This document shows, piece by piece, positions 17,702-25,348 of a stretch of DNA of 64,000 bases. Source of the DNA: Motilibacter peucedani (lineage in GTDB: Bacteria > Actinomycetota > Actinomycetes > Motilibacterales > Motilibacteraceae); NCBI RefSeq assembly GCF_003634695.1, contig NZ_RBWV01000011.1, positions 186,001 to 250,000 on the forward strand. Direction: 5' to 3'. A program made the translations under genes and the position numbers. A model generated the notes under the pieces. That model did no database searches and was not told where the DNA came from. It saw only the letters and a program-made list of their open reading frames with translations. Each line of letters opens with the position of its first letter. The stretch's first letter is position 1.

Positions 17702-17998
17702 GTGCTGTTCAAGGCCGTGGGTGACTCCAAGCCCTATCCCGCGCACGCGACGTCGCAGCGGGACTGGGCGCGGATCCCGCCGCGCCAGATCCGCCTCGAC
17801 CAGCTGGTCACCACGAAGCGCACGCTCGACCTCGCCGCCCTGCTGGCCGAGGACTCCACCTTCTACGGCGACCTGTTCGCGCACGTCGTGGAGTGGCAGG
17901 GCGAGCTCTACCTCGAGGACGGCCTGCACCGGGCGCTCCGCGCGGCCCTGCAGCAGCGCACCGTCCTGCACGCGCGCGTCCTGGCGCTGGAGACCTGA
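17702..17998 (+). CDS. Small conserved actinobacterial protein (VapB-like in some annotations)
   Basis: The protein is 98 residues and contains the strongly conserved core RLDQLVTTKRTLDLAALL and FYGDLFAHVVEWQGELYLEDGLHRALRAAL. I recognise this pattern from Streptomyces proteins often labelled VapB-family antitoxin. No VapC-like PIN toxin is nearby, and the sequence looks more like a ParB/Srx-type fold segment (E-DGLHR-A) than a short DNA-binding antitoxin, so that label is doubtful. It is probably leaderless and is followed 9 bases later by the LytR_C gene. Confidence 0.8.
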   Translation: MLFKAVGDSKPYPAHATSQRDWARIPPRQIRLDQLVTTKRTLDLAALLAEDSTFYGDLFAHVVEWQGELYLEDGLHRALRAALQQRTVLHARVLALET

Positions 17999-18007
17999 GG
18001 TCCGCCC

Positions 18008-18559
18008 GTGAGCATGCTCACCCCGCGGGGGTTCGAGATCCACGGCGGGTCGCACCGGCCGGCGCGGCTGCGCAAGAGGCGCCGCCGCGTACGCCTGCTG
18101 CTGACCGTCGCGCTCGCGGCGGCGGTCGTCGCGGGCGGCTGGTACGCGTGGGGCCGCTGGCTCGCCGACCCCGACCCCGGTCCGGTGGCGAGCGCCCCGG
18201 TGACGACCGTCGCGACGCTGCCCAGCCCGACGCCGGGCCCGTCGTGCACCCCGCCCGCGCCGCGCACCGTGCGCGTCCGGGTGCTCAACTCCACCCCCAA
18301 GGCCGGGCTCGCGGCGGCGGTCGGCCGTGCGTACCGGTCCCGCGGCTTCACCGTCGCCTCCGTCGGCAACTCGACGGGCCCGGTCGGCGGCACCGTGGTC
18401 GTGCGGTCGGGCCCGAAGGGCGCTGCCGCCGCCCGCGAGGTCGCGGCGTGGGTGCCGGGCGCGCGGCTGGTCACCGACCGGCGGGCCGGCACGACCGTCG
18501 ACGTGGTCGTCGGCTCGGCCTACTCGCGGATGCGCACGTCACCCGCCGCCGCCTGCTGA
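18008..18559 (+). CDS. Membrane-anchored LytR C-terminal domain protein
   Basis: The predicted protein is 183 residues. It has a basic cytoplasmic N-terminus (RLRKRRRRVR), one transmembrane helix near residues 33-53, a Pro/Thr-rich linker, and an extracytoplasmic domain starting VRVRVLNSTPKAGLAAAVG, the hallmark of the LytR_C domain (PF13399), running to about residue 175. Such proteins accompany cell-wall glycopolymer ligases, but the catalytic LytR-CpsA-Psr domain is absent. The GTG follows TGAGG. Its end overlaps the convergent deacylase gene by 21 bases. Confidence 0.85.
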   Translation: MSMLTPRGFEIHGGSHRPARLRKRRRRVRLLLTVALAAAVVAGGWYAWGRWLADPDPGPVASAPVTTVATLPSPTPGPSCTPPAPRTVRVRVLNSTPKAGLAAAVGRAYRSRGFTVASVGNSTGPVGGTVVVRSGPKGAAAAREVAAWVPGARLVTDRRAGTTVDVVVGSAYSRMRTSPAAAC

Positions 18560-19102
18560 GGCCACCGGCCGACCGAGCCCGTCGACGACCTGGCCACCGC
18601 TGAGGGCCACGAGGTCGGCTCCGCTGAGCCGCAGCTTCGCCGTGCGGGTGCCGCTGCCGACGATGACCGACGCCGACGACGCCACGGCGGCGTCGACCAG
18701 CACGAGCCAGTCGGCGGGCAGGCCGACGGGGGTGATGCCGCCGTGCTCCATGCCGGTCAGGCCCACGGCCGTCTCCATCGGCGCGAACGACGCCTTCCGC
18801 ACGCCGAGCAGGCGACGGCCCGCCCCGTTGACGTCGGCGCGGGTCGTGGCCAGCACGACGCACGCGGCGTAGCGCTCGATGCCCTCACGGCGCCCGACGA
18901 CCACCACGCAGTTGGCCGACTCGTCGAGCCCGACGCCGTAGCGGGCGCAGAACTCCGCCGTGTCGGCCGCGCTCGGGTCGACGGGCGCGACGCGCACGCC
19001 CGACGCGTCACCGCCGCGCAGCGCCTCGACGACCGGCGGGGCCAACAGGTCGGTCCGGTCCAGGGCGGGGGCGTAGTCGAGCTGGTCGGTCACGGCCGAC
19101 AT
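18539..19102 (-). CDS. YbaK/aminoacyl-tRNA deacylase-type protein
   Basis: The protein (187 residues) has the YbaK/prolyl-tRNA editing fold. Seen: ESANCVVVVGRREG, AACVVLATTRADVNG, RRLLGVRKASFAP and a C-terminal GGITPVGLPADWLVLVDAAV segment that matches the family's G(x)xxPxG loop. Free-standing members hydrolyse misacylated tRNAs such as Cys- or Ala-tRNA(Pro). The ATG at 19102 is used here; a GTG 9 bases downstream has better spacing to AGGA and is an alternative. It follows the PAS-GGDEF gene by 16 bases on the same strand. Confidence 0.85.
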   Translation of the reverse strand: MSAVTDQLDYAPALDRTDLLAPPVVEALRGGDASGVRVAPVDPSAADTAEFCARYGVGLDESANCVVVVGRREGIERYAACVVLATTRADVNGAGRRLLGVRKASFAPMETAVGLTGMEHGGITPVGLPADWLVLVDAAVASSASVIVGSGTRTAKLRLSGADLVALSGGQVVDGLGRPVASAGGGG

Positions 19103-19118
19103 CCTGCAGCAGCGCCCC

Positions 19119-20744
19119 TCAGCGCAGGTCGACGACCCGGGCGGGCTTGCGCGCGTACATCGCGGCGTCGGCCCGGCGCACCAGCTCCTCGGCCGGCGCG
19201 CTCGAGCCCATCGCCACACCGGTCGTCAGCCCGACGCGGACCGGGCCCTGCGGCAGCTGCACCGGGTCGAGGACAGCGGCCTGCAGCCGGTCGACGAGCA
19301 CCTCGACCTGGCGCGGGTCGGTGACGGCCTCGCTCAGCACGACGAACTCGTCGCCGCCGAGCCGCGCCACGGTGTCCTCCTCGCGCACCGCGCGGCGCAG
19401 CCGGGCCGCGACCTGGCGCAGGACCTCGTCGCCGGCGGCGTGGCCGTAGGAGTCGTTGACGGCCTTGAAGCCGTCGAGGTCGACGAAGACGACGGCGACC
19501 TGCGCGCCCCGGCGGGGCGCTGCGGCGAGCGCGTGCCGGAGCCGGTCGAACAGCACGTTGCGGTTGGGCAGCCCGGTCAGCGGGTCGCTCGAGGCGCGTC
19601 GCACGAGCTCGTCGTGGGCGCTGTGCCGCGCGGAGAGGTCGTCGACCTGCACCACGAACAGCTGCGCCGCCCCGCCGGGCGCGCGCGCCACCTGCACGGA
19701 GAGCGCCACGCGCGCGAGCGTCCCGTCACCGCGCCGCAGGCCGGTCTCCAGGGAGTAGGAGTCCCGGTCGCCGTGGAGCAGCTCGGCGACCTGCCCCGGC
19801 TGCTCCGCGAGCTCCTGCAGCGAGCGGGCGCCGAGGTCGGCGGCGTCGCGGCCGAGCAGCGTACGCAGCGCCGCGTTGGTCCGCGTGAGCCGGCCGTCGG
19901 GCGCGACGAGCGCCATGCCGGTCGGCACGAGCTCGAAGGCGCTGTCGGTGGGGGAATCGGCCGGGGACGGAGGGGCTGCCAGCGGCACCTGCCGGGCGGT
20001 GGAGACCAGCCCGCGCACGGCGCCGCGCTGGCCGGGCAGCGCGCGCACCCGCGCCTCGAAGCGCACCCAGCCGCCGTCGCGGTGGAGGTAGCGGTAGTGC
20101 GCCGTCGTCTCGTCGAGGCCCTGGTAGAGCGCGGTCAGCCGGCGACGCGTCTCGCGCTCGTCCTCGGGGTGCAGCAGCTCGTAGGCGCGGCGGCCGACCA
20201 GCTCGCCGGGCGTCCAGCCGGTGACGCGCGTGACCGACTCGCTCACCCACGCGAAGCGCCCCCTGCCGTCGAAGGTGGCGAGGACGTCGCCGGCGTGGTC
20301 GGTGACGTCGCGGCGCAGGCCGAGCGACGCGGTGACCGCGTCCAGCGCCCGGCGCTCCGAGGCGACCTCGCGCACCAGCGCCACGGCACCGAGCACGCCG
20401 CCGTCCTCACCGCGCACCGGGCTGTAGCTCGTCTCGTGCGCCACGCCGTCCTCGCCCCAGCAGCCGTCGTCGTAGGTCTCGGCGCCGCTCAAGGCCCAGG
20501 CCAGCCGGCGGGTCACCTGCACCAGCAGGCGGGCGGGGAGCACGTCGGCGACCGGCCTCCCGACCGCCCGCTCCCGCGTGAGCCCCGCGCGCGCGAGCGC
20601 AGCCCCGGCGACCGCGTGCACCCGCAGGTCGGCGTCGACGACGAGAAGGCTGGTGCGCGGCATCGAGGCGACCGCGCGCATCCCGAGCGCACCGAGCGAC
20701 GGCACGTGGAACCCGTCGTCGGAGGCGGCTCGGGATCGTTGCAC
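19119..20744 (-). CDS. Multi-PAS diguanylate cyclase
   Basis: The protein has about 541 residues and no transmembrane segment. It has three PAS-like modules (around residues 20-125, 130-255 and 270-385; FAWVSESVTRVTGWTPGEL is a clear PAS core) and a C-terminal GGDEF domain (about 395-541) with SDPLTGLPNRNVLFDRL and an intact GGDEF. RxxD (REED) five residues before GGDEF is the product-inhibition site, so it should make c-di-GMP from GTP under feedback control. The start is uncertain: codon third positions become typical only near 20705, where another GTG lies; the frame is open to 20843. Confidence 0.85.
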   Translation of the reverse strand: MQRSRAASDDGFHVPSLGALGMRAVASMPRTSLLVVDADLRVHAVAGAALARAGLTRERAVGRPVADVLPARLLVQVTRRLAWALSGAETYDDGCWGEDGVAHETSYSPVRGEDGGVLGAVALVREVASERRALDAVTASLGLRRDVTDHAGDVLATFDGRGRFAWVSESVTRVTGWTPGELVGRRAYELLHPEDERETRRRLTALYQGLDETTAHYRYLHRDGGWVRFEARVRALPGQRGAVRGLVSTARQVPLAAPPSPADSPTDSAFELVPTGMALVAPDGRLTRTNAALRTLLGRDAADLGARSLQELAEQPGQVAELLHGDRDSYSLETGLRRGDGTLARVALSVQVARAPGGAAQLFVVQVDDLSARHSAHDELVRRASSDPLTGLPNRNVLFDRLRHALAAAPRRGAQVAVVFVDLDGFKAVNDSYGHAAGDEVLRQVAARLRRAVREEDTVARLGGDEFVVLSEAVTDPRQVEVLVDRLQAAVLDPVQLPQGPVRVGLTTGVAMGSSAPAEELVRRADAAMYARKPARVVDLR

Positions 20745-20751
20745 GTAGCAA
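20739..20751. promoter_or_regulatory. TTGC-N5-GCAA inverted repeat at start of PAS-GGDEF gene
   Basis: TTGCACGTAGCAA is a short dyad of regulator-site type that overlaps the proposed GTG start of the PAS-GGDEF gene. It lies in the only locally AT-richer stretch of this region. No regulator can be assigned. Confidence 0.3.
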
Positions 20752-20902
20752 TACTCAGGCAGGGCGGCTCGCCGCGGTGCCGGAGCCCGCAGATCGCCCG
20801 CCGATGGCGGACGACTGGTGACGTCGCTCCGCCCGGTGCTCACGCTGCGTAACAGCCGGGGCGTCGCGCTCCGGGCGCTCCGCGATGTGTACGCTTGTAC
20901 GC

Positions 20903-21466
20903 ATGGCGCCGTCGATGCGCGAGCGGATGCTCGCCGGAGACCTCTACCTGGCCGACGACCCCGAGCTCGCCGAGCAGAGCAACCGCGCCCAGGACCTGGT
21001 GGCCGCCTACAACGCCACCGGCCCGCGCCAAGCCGCGCTGCGGCGCGCCCTGCTCGAGCAGCTGCTCGGCTCGGTCGGCGAGGGCACCGAGCTGCGGCCC
21101 CCGGTCTTCGTCGACTACGGCAGCCACCTGCGCGTGGGAGCCCGATGCTTCGCGAACTTCGGGCTCGTCGCCCTCGACGTCGCGCCGATCACCATCGGCG
21201 ACGACGTGCAGATCGGCCCGAACGTCCAGCTGCTGACCCCGACCCACCCGGTCGAGCCCGAGCCGCGCCGGCAGAAGTGGGAGGCCGCCCGGCCGATCAC
21301 CCTCGGCGACAACGTCTGGCTCGGCGGTGGCGTCATCGTGTGCCCCGGGGTGACGATCGGCGCCAACACCGTCGTGGGAGCCGGTGCCGTCGTCACCCGC
21401 GACCTGCCCGCGGACGTCGTCGCCGTCGGGAACCCCGCCCGAGTCGTACGCAGCCTCGTCCCGTGA
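20903..21466 (+). CDS. Maltose/galactoside-type O-acetyltransferase (left-handed beta-helix)
   Basis: The protein (187 residues) begins with MRERMLAGDLYLADDPEL, the Mac domain of maltose O-acetyltransferases. Hexapeptide repeats follow: DYGSHLRVGARCFANFG, ITIGDDVQIGPNVQLLTPTHP (with the catalytic His of TPTHP), NVWLGGGVIVCPGVTIGANTVVGAGAVVT and VGNPARVVR. It should acetylate a sugar or related acceptor from acetyl-CoA as a trimer. TACGCT sits 7 bases before the ATG, so the mRNA is probably leaderless. Its stop overlaps the TetR gene start (GTGA), so the two are coupled. Confidence 0.92.
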   Translation: MAPSMRERMLAGDLYLADDPELAEQSNRAQDLVAAYNATGPRQAALRRALLEQLLGSVGEGTELRPPVFVDYGSHLRVGARCFANFGLVALDVAPITIGDDVQIGPNVQLLTPTHPVEPEPRRQKWEAARPITLGDNVWLGGGVIVCPGVTIGANTVVGAGAVVTRDLPADVVAVGNPARVVRSLVP

Positions 21467-22056
21467 CCGCGGGCACCGCCCGCGCACCGCGGGGACGCAG
21501 GTTCGACCCCGGCCGCAAGGACCGCATCGTCGAGGCGACGGTCGCGGTGATCGCGAGGCACGGCGTCGCGGGCACCACGCACCGGCTCATCGCGGCGGAG
21601 GCCGACGTGCCCCTCGGCTCGCTGACCTACCACTTCGCGAGCCTCGACGACCTGCGCGCCCAGGCGTTCGAGCACCACGCCCGGGCGATGTCGGTCGTCT
21701 ATGCCCGCCACTTCGACGGCGTCTCGACGCACGAGCAGCTGGTCGACGCCGTCACCGACCTGGTCGACCACGACGCCGGCGCCGATACCGAGGAGTGGGC
21801 CGTCGCCTACGAGCTCTACCTCGCCGCGCTGAGGGACCCGGCGCTGCGCCGGATCACCGAGGCGTGGATGCGCACGAGCCGCGCTGTCCTCGAGCGCTAC
21901 GTCGACCCCTCGACCGCCCGCGGCGTCGACGCCCTGATCGAGGGCTACGTGCTGCACGCCATGCTCTCCACCTCTCCCCCGAGCCGCTCCGACATCCGGG
22001 CCGCAGTGGCCCGGGCACTCTCACCCGCACCGCAGACCTCCGAGGACCACGCATGA
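21463..22056 (+). CDS. TetR family transcriptional regulator
   Basis: The protein is 197 residues. The N-terminal helix-turn-helix reads RIVEATVAVIARHGVAGTTHRLIAAEADVPLG then SLTYHFASLDDLRAQAF, a standard TetR DNA-binding domain; the remainder is a helical ligand-binding domain. The GTG overlaps the acetyltransferase stop by 4 bases and its stop overlaps the MFS start by 4 bases. A regulator in the middle of its probable target operon suggests that the operon (acetyltransferase, regulator, MFS carrier) is self-controlled; its ligand is presumably the transported or acetylated compound. Confidence 0.92.
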   Translation: MTAGTARAPRGRRFDPGRKDRIVEATVAVIARHGVAGTTHRLIAAEADVPLGSLTYHFASLDDLRAQAFEHHARAMSVVYARHFDGVSTHEQLVDAVTDLVDHDAGADTEEWAVAYELYLAALRDPALRRITEAWMRTSRAVLERYVDPSTARGVDALIEGYVLHAMLSTSPPSRSDIRAAVARALSPAPQTSEDHA

Positions 22057-23273
22057 CCACGACGACCGACCGCCCGAGCGCCGCGCGGGTCAGCAGCGCG
22101 GTGATGGCGACCTACGCCGCCTTCATCGGCTCGGGCTTCGGCTTCGCGAGCTGGGCCTCCCGCATCCCCCAGGTGCGCGACGAGCTCGACCTGAGCCCGT
22201 CGTCCCTGGGCCTGGTGCTGCTCGCGATCGCCGCCGGCTCGATCATCGCGCTGCCGCTCTCGGGGCGCTTCGTCGCGCGCTACGGCTCACGGCTGACCGT
22301 CACGGTGATGGCCGTGCTGCTCGCGGCGGGTATCGAGGTCGTGGCGCTCGGCTACCTCTCAGGCGTCGTCCCCGTCGTCATCGGGCTCTTCATGCTGGGC
22401 TTCGGCAACGGCGCCTGGGACGTGGCGATGAACGTGCAGGGCGCCCTGGTCGAGCGCCACCTCGGCCGCTCGATCATGTCGCGCTTCCACGCCGGCTTCA
22501 GCCTCGGCACGGTCGCGGGCGCGCTGCTCGGAGCGCTCGCGATCGCCCTGCACGTGCCGGTCACCGCGCACCTGAGCGTGGTGGCCGTCGTCATCGGCGT
22601 CGCGGTCCCGCTGTCGGTGCGCCAGTTCATCTCCGACCACGGCGCCCACGAGGCCGAGGAGCACGAGCGCCGCGCGGTCGGCGGCGTGCCGGCATGGCGG
22701 GAGCCGCGTACGTTGCTCATCGGCCTGTTCGTCCTCGCCTTCGCCTTCGCCGAGGGCACCGGCAACGACTGGATCAGCGTCGCGGTGATCGACGGCTACG
22801 ACGCGCCGGCCGCGGTGGGCACGCTTGCCTTCGCGGTGTTCCTGACCGCCATGACCGCCGGGCGCTGGGTGGGGCCGGGGATGCTGGACCGCTACGGACG
22901 TGTGCCGGTGGTGCGGGCTCTGACCCTGCTCGGCCTGGTGGGCCTGCTGCTGTTCGTCTTCGGGCCGACCTCGGCGGTCGCCTTCGTCGGCGCCGTGCTC
23001 TGGGGCCTGGGCGCCTCGCTCGGCTTCCCGGTCGGCATGAGCGCGGCCGCCGACGACCCCGCGCGGGCGGCCAGCCGGGTGAGCGCCGTCGCCTCGATCG
23101 CCTACTGCGCGTTCCTCGCCGGCCCGCCGCTCATCGGCTTCCTCGGCCAGCACTCCACCGTGCTGCACGGCCTGCTCGCCGTCGCCGCGCTGCTGGCCCT
23201 CGCGGCACTCGTGGCCGGCTCGGTCGCGCCGCTCGAGGCGGCAACGACCGCCCAGCGGTCCGAGGACGCCTAG
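22053..23273 (+). CDS. MFS transporter (YbjJ-like)
   Basis: This 406-residue, 12-helix protein has SRIPQVRDELDLSPSSLG in the first loop, GRFVARYGSRLTV, and GNGAWDVAMNVQGALVERHLGRSIMSRFHAGFSLG around helix 4-5. The latter resembles the lysC-operon MFS protein, so the two are paralogues. It also contains GTGNDWISVAVIDGYD, typical of YbjJ-like carriers. It is the third gene of a coupled operon with an O-acetyltransferase and a TetR regulator, which suggests modification and export of one compound. The substrate is unknown. Confidence 0.92.
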   Translation: MTTTTDRPSAARVSSAVMATYAAFIGSGFGFASWASRIPQVRDELDLSPSSLGLVLLAIAAGSIIALPLSGRFVARYGSRLTVTVMAVLLAAGIEVVALGYLSGVVPVVIGLFMLGFGNGAWDVAMNVQGALVERHLGRSIMSRFHAGFSLGTVAGALLGALAIALHVPVTAHLSVVAVVIGVAVPLSVRQFISDHGAHEAEEHERRAVGGVPAWREPRTLLIGLFVLAFAFAEGTGNDWISVAVIDGYDAPAAVGTLAFAVFLTAMTAGRWVGPGMLDRYGRVPVVRALTLLGLVGLLLFVFGPTSAVAFVGAVLWGLGASLGFPVGMSAAADDPARAASRVSAVASIAYCAFLAGPPLIGFLGQHSTVLHGLLAVAALLALAALVAGSVAPLEAATTAQRSEDA

Positions 23274-23327
23274 TCCCTCGCAGGCCGGCTCGGTCCGCTG
23301 GTCGGGACGCCCGTGCAGACTGCGGCC

Positions 23328-23531
23328 ATGCAGCGCACGAGCGTGTGGATCGTCAGGAGCGAGGAGCGCGACGCGCCCGAGGTCGTCCTCGGCGTGCTGG
23401 CGAGCGAGCGCGACGCCGCAGCGCTGGTGGCCAGGGTCGCGGCCGACTTCCCCGACGGGTCGCTGGTCTACGGCGAGTACCCCGTGGGCTGGACCTTCGA
23501 CGGCGGCGCGCGCCGCCACGGCGGGGCGTAG
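23328..23531 (+). CDS. Small conserved-looking protein, unknown function
   Basis: This 67-residue protein begins MQRTSVWIVRSEERDAPEVV and ends with VYGEYPVGWTFDGGA. It shows a beta-alpha-beta-like pattern without signal or membrane segment. CAGACT lies 6 bases before the ATG and there is no Shine-Dalgarno sequence, which fits the leaderless pattern of this genome. Codon third positions are GC-rich throughout. I do not recognise a family. Confidence 0.6.
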   Translation: MQRTSVWIVRSEERDAPEVVLGVLASERDAAALVARVAADFPDGSLVYGEYPVGWTFDGGARRHGGA

Positions 23532-23543
23532 GCCGGCCGAGCG

Positions 23544-24155
23544 CTAGTCCTGCCAGCCGATCGCGCGGGGCGCGTGCCAGTCCCAGCGCACGCCGGCCAT
23601 CCGCAGCGAGAAGCAGGCGAGCGCGGCGACGACGGCGGCCGGCGCGCTCCAGACGCCGAGCTGGTCGGCGACGACGGTGATCGTGGCGCCCAGCAGCGCG
23701 GGCACGGCGTAGAGACCCGTGGTGAGGATGGTGGGCACGCGCGCGATGAACATGTCGCGCAGCGTGCCGCCGCCGACCCCGGTGATGCCCCCGAGGATCA
23801 CCGCCTGCAGCGGGCCGAGCCCGAACTCCAGCGCCTTGCTGGCCCCGGTGACGGCGAACAGCCCCAGCCCGGCCGCGTCGAGGACCGTCATGGCCGAGGC
23901 CAGCCGCTCCAGACGCCAGGTGAAGGCGACGAGCCCGCCCGACGCGGCGACGAGCAGGTAGCGGTAGTCGCTGAACGTCGCCGGCGGCAGGTCGCCGAGC
24001 AGGATGTCGCGGACGATGCCGCCGCCGAGCGCCGTGATCATCCCCAGCGTGATGACGCCGAAGAGGTCGAGCCGGGCGGCGCGCACCGCGGTGAGGGCAC
24101 CGTCGACGGCGAAGGCGAAGACGCCGACCAGGTCGAGCGCGAGCAGCAGCGACAT
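23544..24155 (-). CDS. Trimeric intracellular cation channel-type protein (UPF0126)
   Basis: The protein (203 residues) has seven hydrophobic segments in an internal repeat. The two copies of the signature are GGGIVRDILLGDLPP and GGGTLRDMFIARVPT, each preceded by a Gly-rich helix (MITALGGG, ITGVGGG). This is the prokaryotic TRIC/YadS family, which forms potassium-permeable channels. It is followed on the opposite strand by the small gene at 23328 and preceded on its own strand by the cation-efflux gene 23 bases upstream, so a shared transcript with it is likely. Confidence 0.9.
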   Translation of the reverse strand: MSLLLALDLVGVFAFAVDGALTAVRAARLDLFGVITLGMITALGGGIVRDILLGDLPPATFSDYRYLLVAASGGLVAFTWRLERLASAMTVLDAAGLGLFAVTGASKALEFGLGPLQAVILGGITGVGGGTLRDMFIARVPTILTTGLYAVPALLGATITVVADQLGVWSAPAAVVAALACFSLRMAGVRWDWHAPRAIGWQD

Positions 24156-24178
24156 GGCAGGGATGGTCGCAGAGCGCG

Positions 24179-25117
24179 TCAGTCGTGGTGGGAGTGCTCG
24201 TGGCTCCGGTGCCCGGCGGGCTCGATCTGGAAGGTGCAGTGCTCGACGTCGAAGTGCCCGCCGAGGCACTCGCCGAGCGCGTCGAGCACCCCGCCCTGGC
24301 CGCACGCGACCTGGTCCTCGGGCACCACGACGTGGGCGGAGAGCACGGGCATCCCGCTGGTGATCGTCCACGCGTGCAGGTCGTGGACGTCGACCACGCC
24401 GGGGACCTCGAGGATGTGGGCGCGCACCTCGTCGAGGTCGACGCCGCGCGGGGTCGCCTCGAGCAGCACGTTCGCCGCCTCGTGGAGCAGCGCCACCGCG
24501 CGGGGCACGACCATCGCGCCCACGGCGATCGCGGCGACCGCGTCGGCGCGGTCCCAGCCGGTGAGCGCGAGCACGATGCCAGCGACGACCACGCCCGCCG
24601 ACCCGAGCAGGTCGCTGAAGACCTCGAGGCGCGCACTGCGTACGTTGAGGCTCTCCTTCGCGCCCTCGTGGAGCAGCGAGAGCGCGACCGCGTTCGCCAC
24701 CAGCCCGACCGCTGCGACCGAGAGCATCAGCGCGGCGTGCACCTCGCCGGGGTCGAACAGCCGGCGCACGCCGGTGACCAGCACGTAGGCCGAGACACCC
24801 GCGAGCAGCACGCCGTTGGCCAGCGCGGCGAGGACCTCGGCGCGCTGCCAGCCGAAGGTGCGGGCCGCGCTGGGCGGACGCTGGGCGTACGTGGTGGCGA
24901 GCAGCGAGATGCCGACCCCTGCGCTGTCGGACAGCATGTGCCCGGCGTCGGCGAGCAGCGCCACCGAGCCGGCGGCCCAGGCGCCCACGGCCTCGACGAC
25001 CAGGACGGTCAGCGAGAGGGCGAGGGTCAGCGCCAGACGGCGCCGGTAGGCGCCGGTGACCGTGCCGCCGATGGGCGCGTGCGAGTGCACGTGCCCAGCA
25101 GTGCCGTGCGCAGCCAT
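24179..25117 (-). CDS. Cation diffusion facilitator (CzcD/ZitB-like)
   Basis: The protein (312 residues) should export zinc or similar divalent metals by proton antiport. Seen: a His-containing N-terminus (HVHSHAP), six hydrophobic segments, the metal site ALLADAGHMLSDSAG in helix 2 and LEVFSDLLGSAGV in helix 5 (the HxxxD / HxxxD-type pair with the second His replaced by Phe-Ser), a cytoplasmic ferredoxin-like domain with VHDLHAWTITSG, and a His-rich tail (HRSHEHSHHD). TAGGCT sits 7 bases before the ATG, indicating a leaderless mRNA. Confidence 0.93.
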   Translation of the reverse strand: MAAHGTAGHVHSHAPIGGTVTGAYRRRLALTLALSLTVLVVEAVGAWAAGSVALLADAGHMLSDSAGVGISLLATTYAQRPPSAARTFGWQRAEVLAALANGVLLAGVSAYVLVTGVRRLFDPGEVHAALMLSVAAVGLVANAVALSLLHEGAKESLNVRSARLEVFSDLLGSAGVVVAGIVLALTGWDRADAVAAIAVGAMVVPRAVALLHEAANVLLEATPRGVDLDEVRAHILEVPGVVDVHDLHAWTITSGMPVLSAHVVVPEDQVACGQGGVLDALGECLGGHFDVEHCTFQIEPAGHRSHEHSHHD

Positions 25118-25156
25118 GCCCCCGAGCCTAGATCGGCCGGGCGCCGGGCGCGCGGC

Positions 25157-25288
25157 TCAGTCGTCGCCCTTCTGCGGCGGCGTGGCCTTCTCGTCGGCGG
25201 CGTCGGCCACCAGCTCCTCCGGCCGCGGCGGCACGGAGGCGTCGCTCTCGAGCTCCTCGAGCTCGTGGTCGTGCGTGGGCTCGGTCAT
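25157..25288 (-). CDS. 43-residue acidic peptide with strong ribosome-binding site
   Basis: MTEPTHDHELEELESDASV begins a very acidic, probably disordered peptide that ends PQKGDD. CGAGGAGG lies 6 bases upstream of the ATG, one of the best Shine-Dalgarno sequences in the window, which is the main reason to believe it is translated. It lies 40 bases upstream of the cation-efflux gene on the same strand. The function is unknown; metal-responsive or chaperone-like roles would be speculation. Confidence 0.55.
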   Translation of the reverse strand: MTEPTHDHELEELESDASVPPRPEELVADAADEKATPPQKGDD

Positions 25289-25348
25289 GGCGCCTCCTCG
25301 GCGTGCGGCGGGGGTGCGCACTCTACGGGGGCGGGCAGGATGGCCCGC

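Noticed and set aside
17702-17998. VapB-type antitoxin of a toxin-antitoxin pair
   Set aside because: The family is sometimes labelled that way, but no PIN-domain toxin lies on either side and the conserved core does not resemble a DNA-binding antitoxin.
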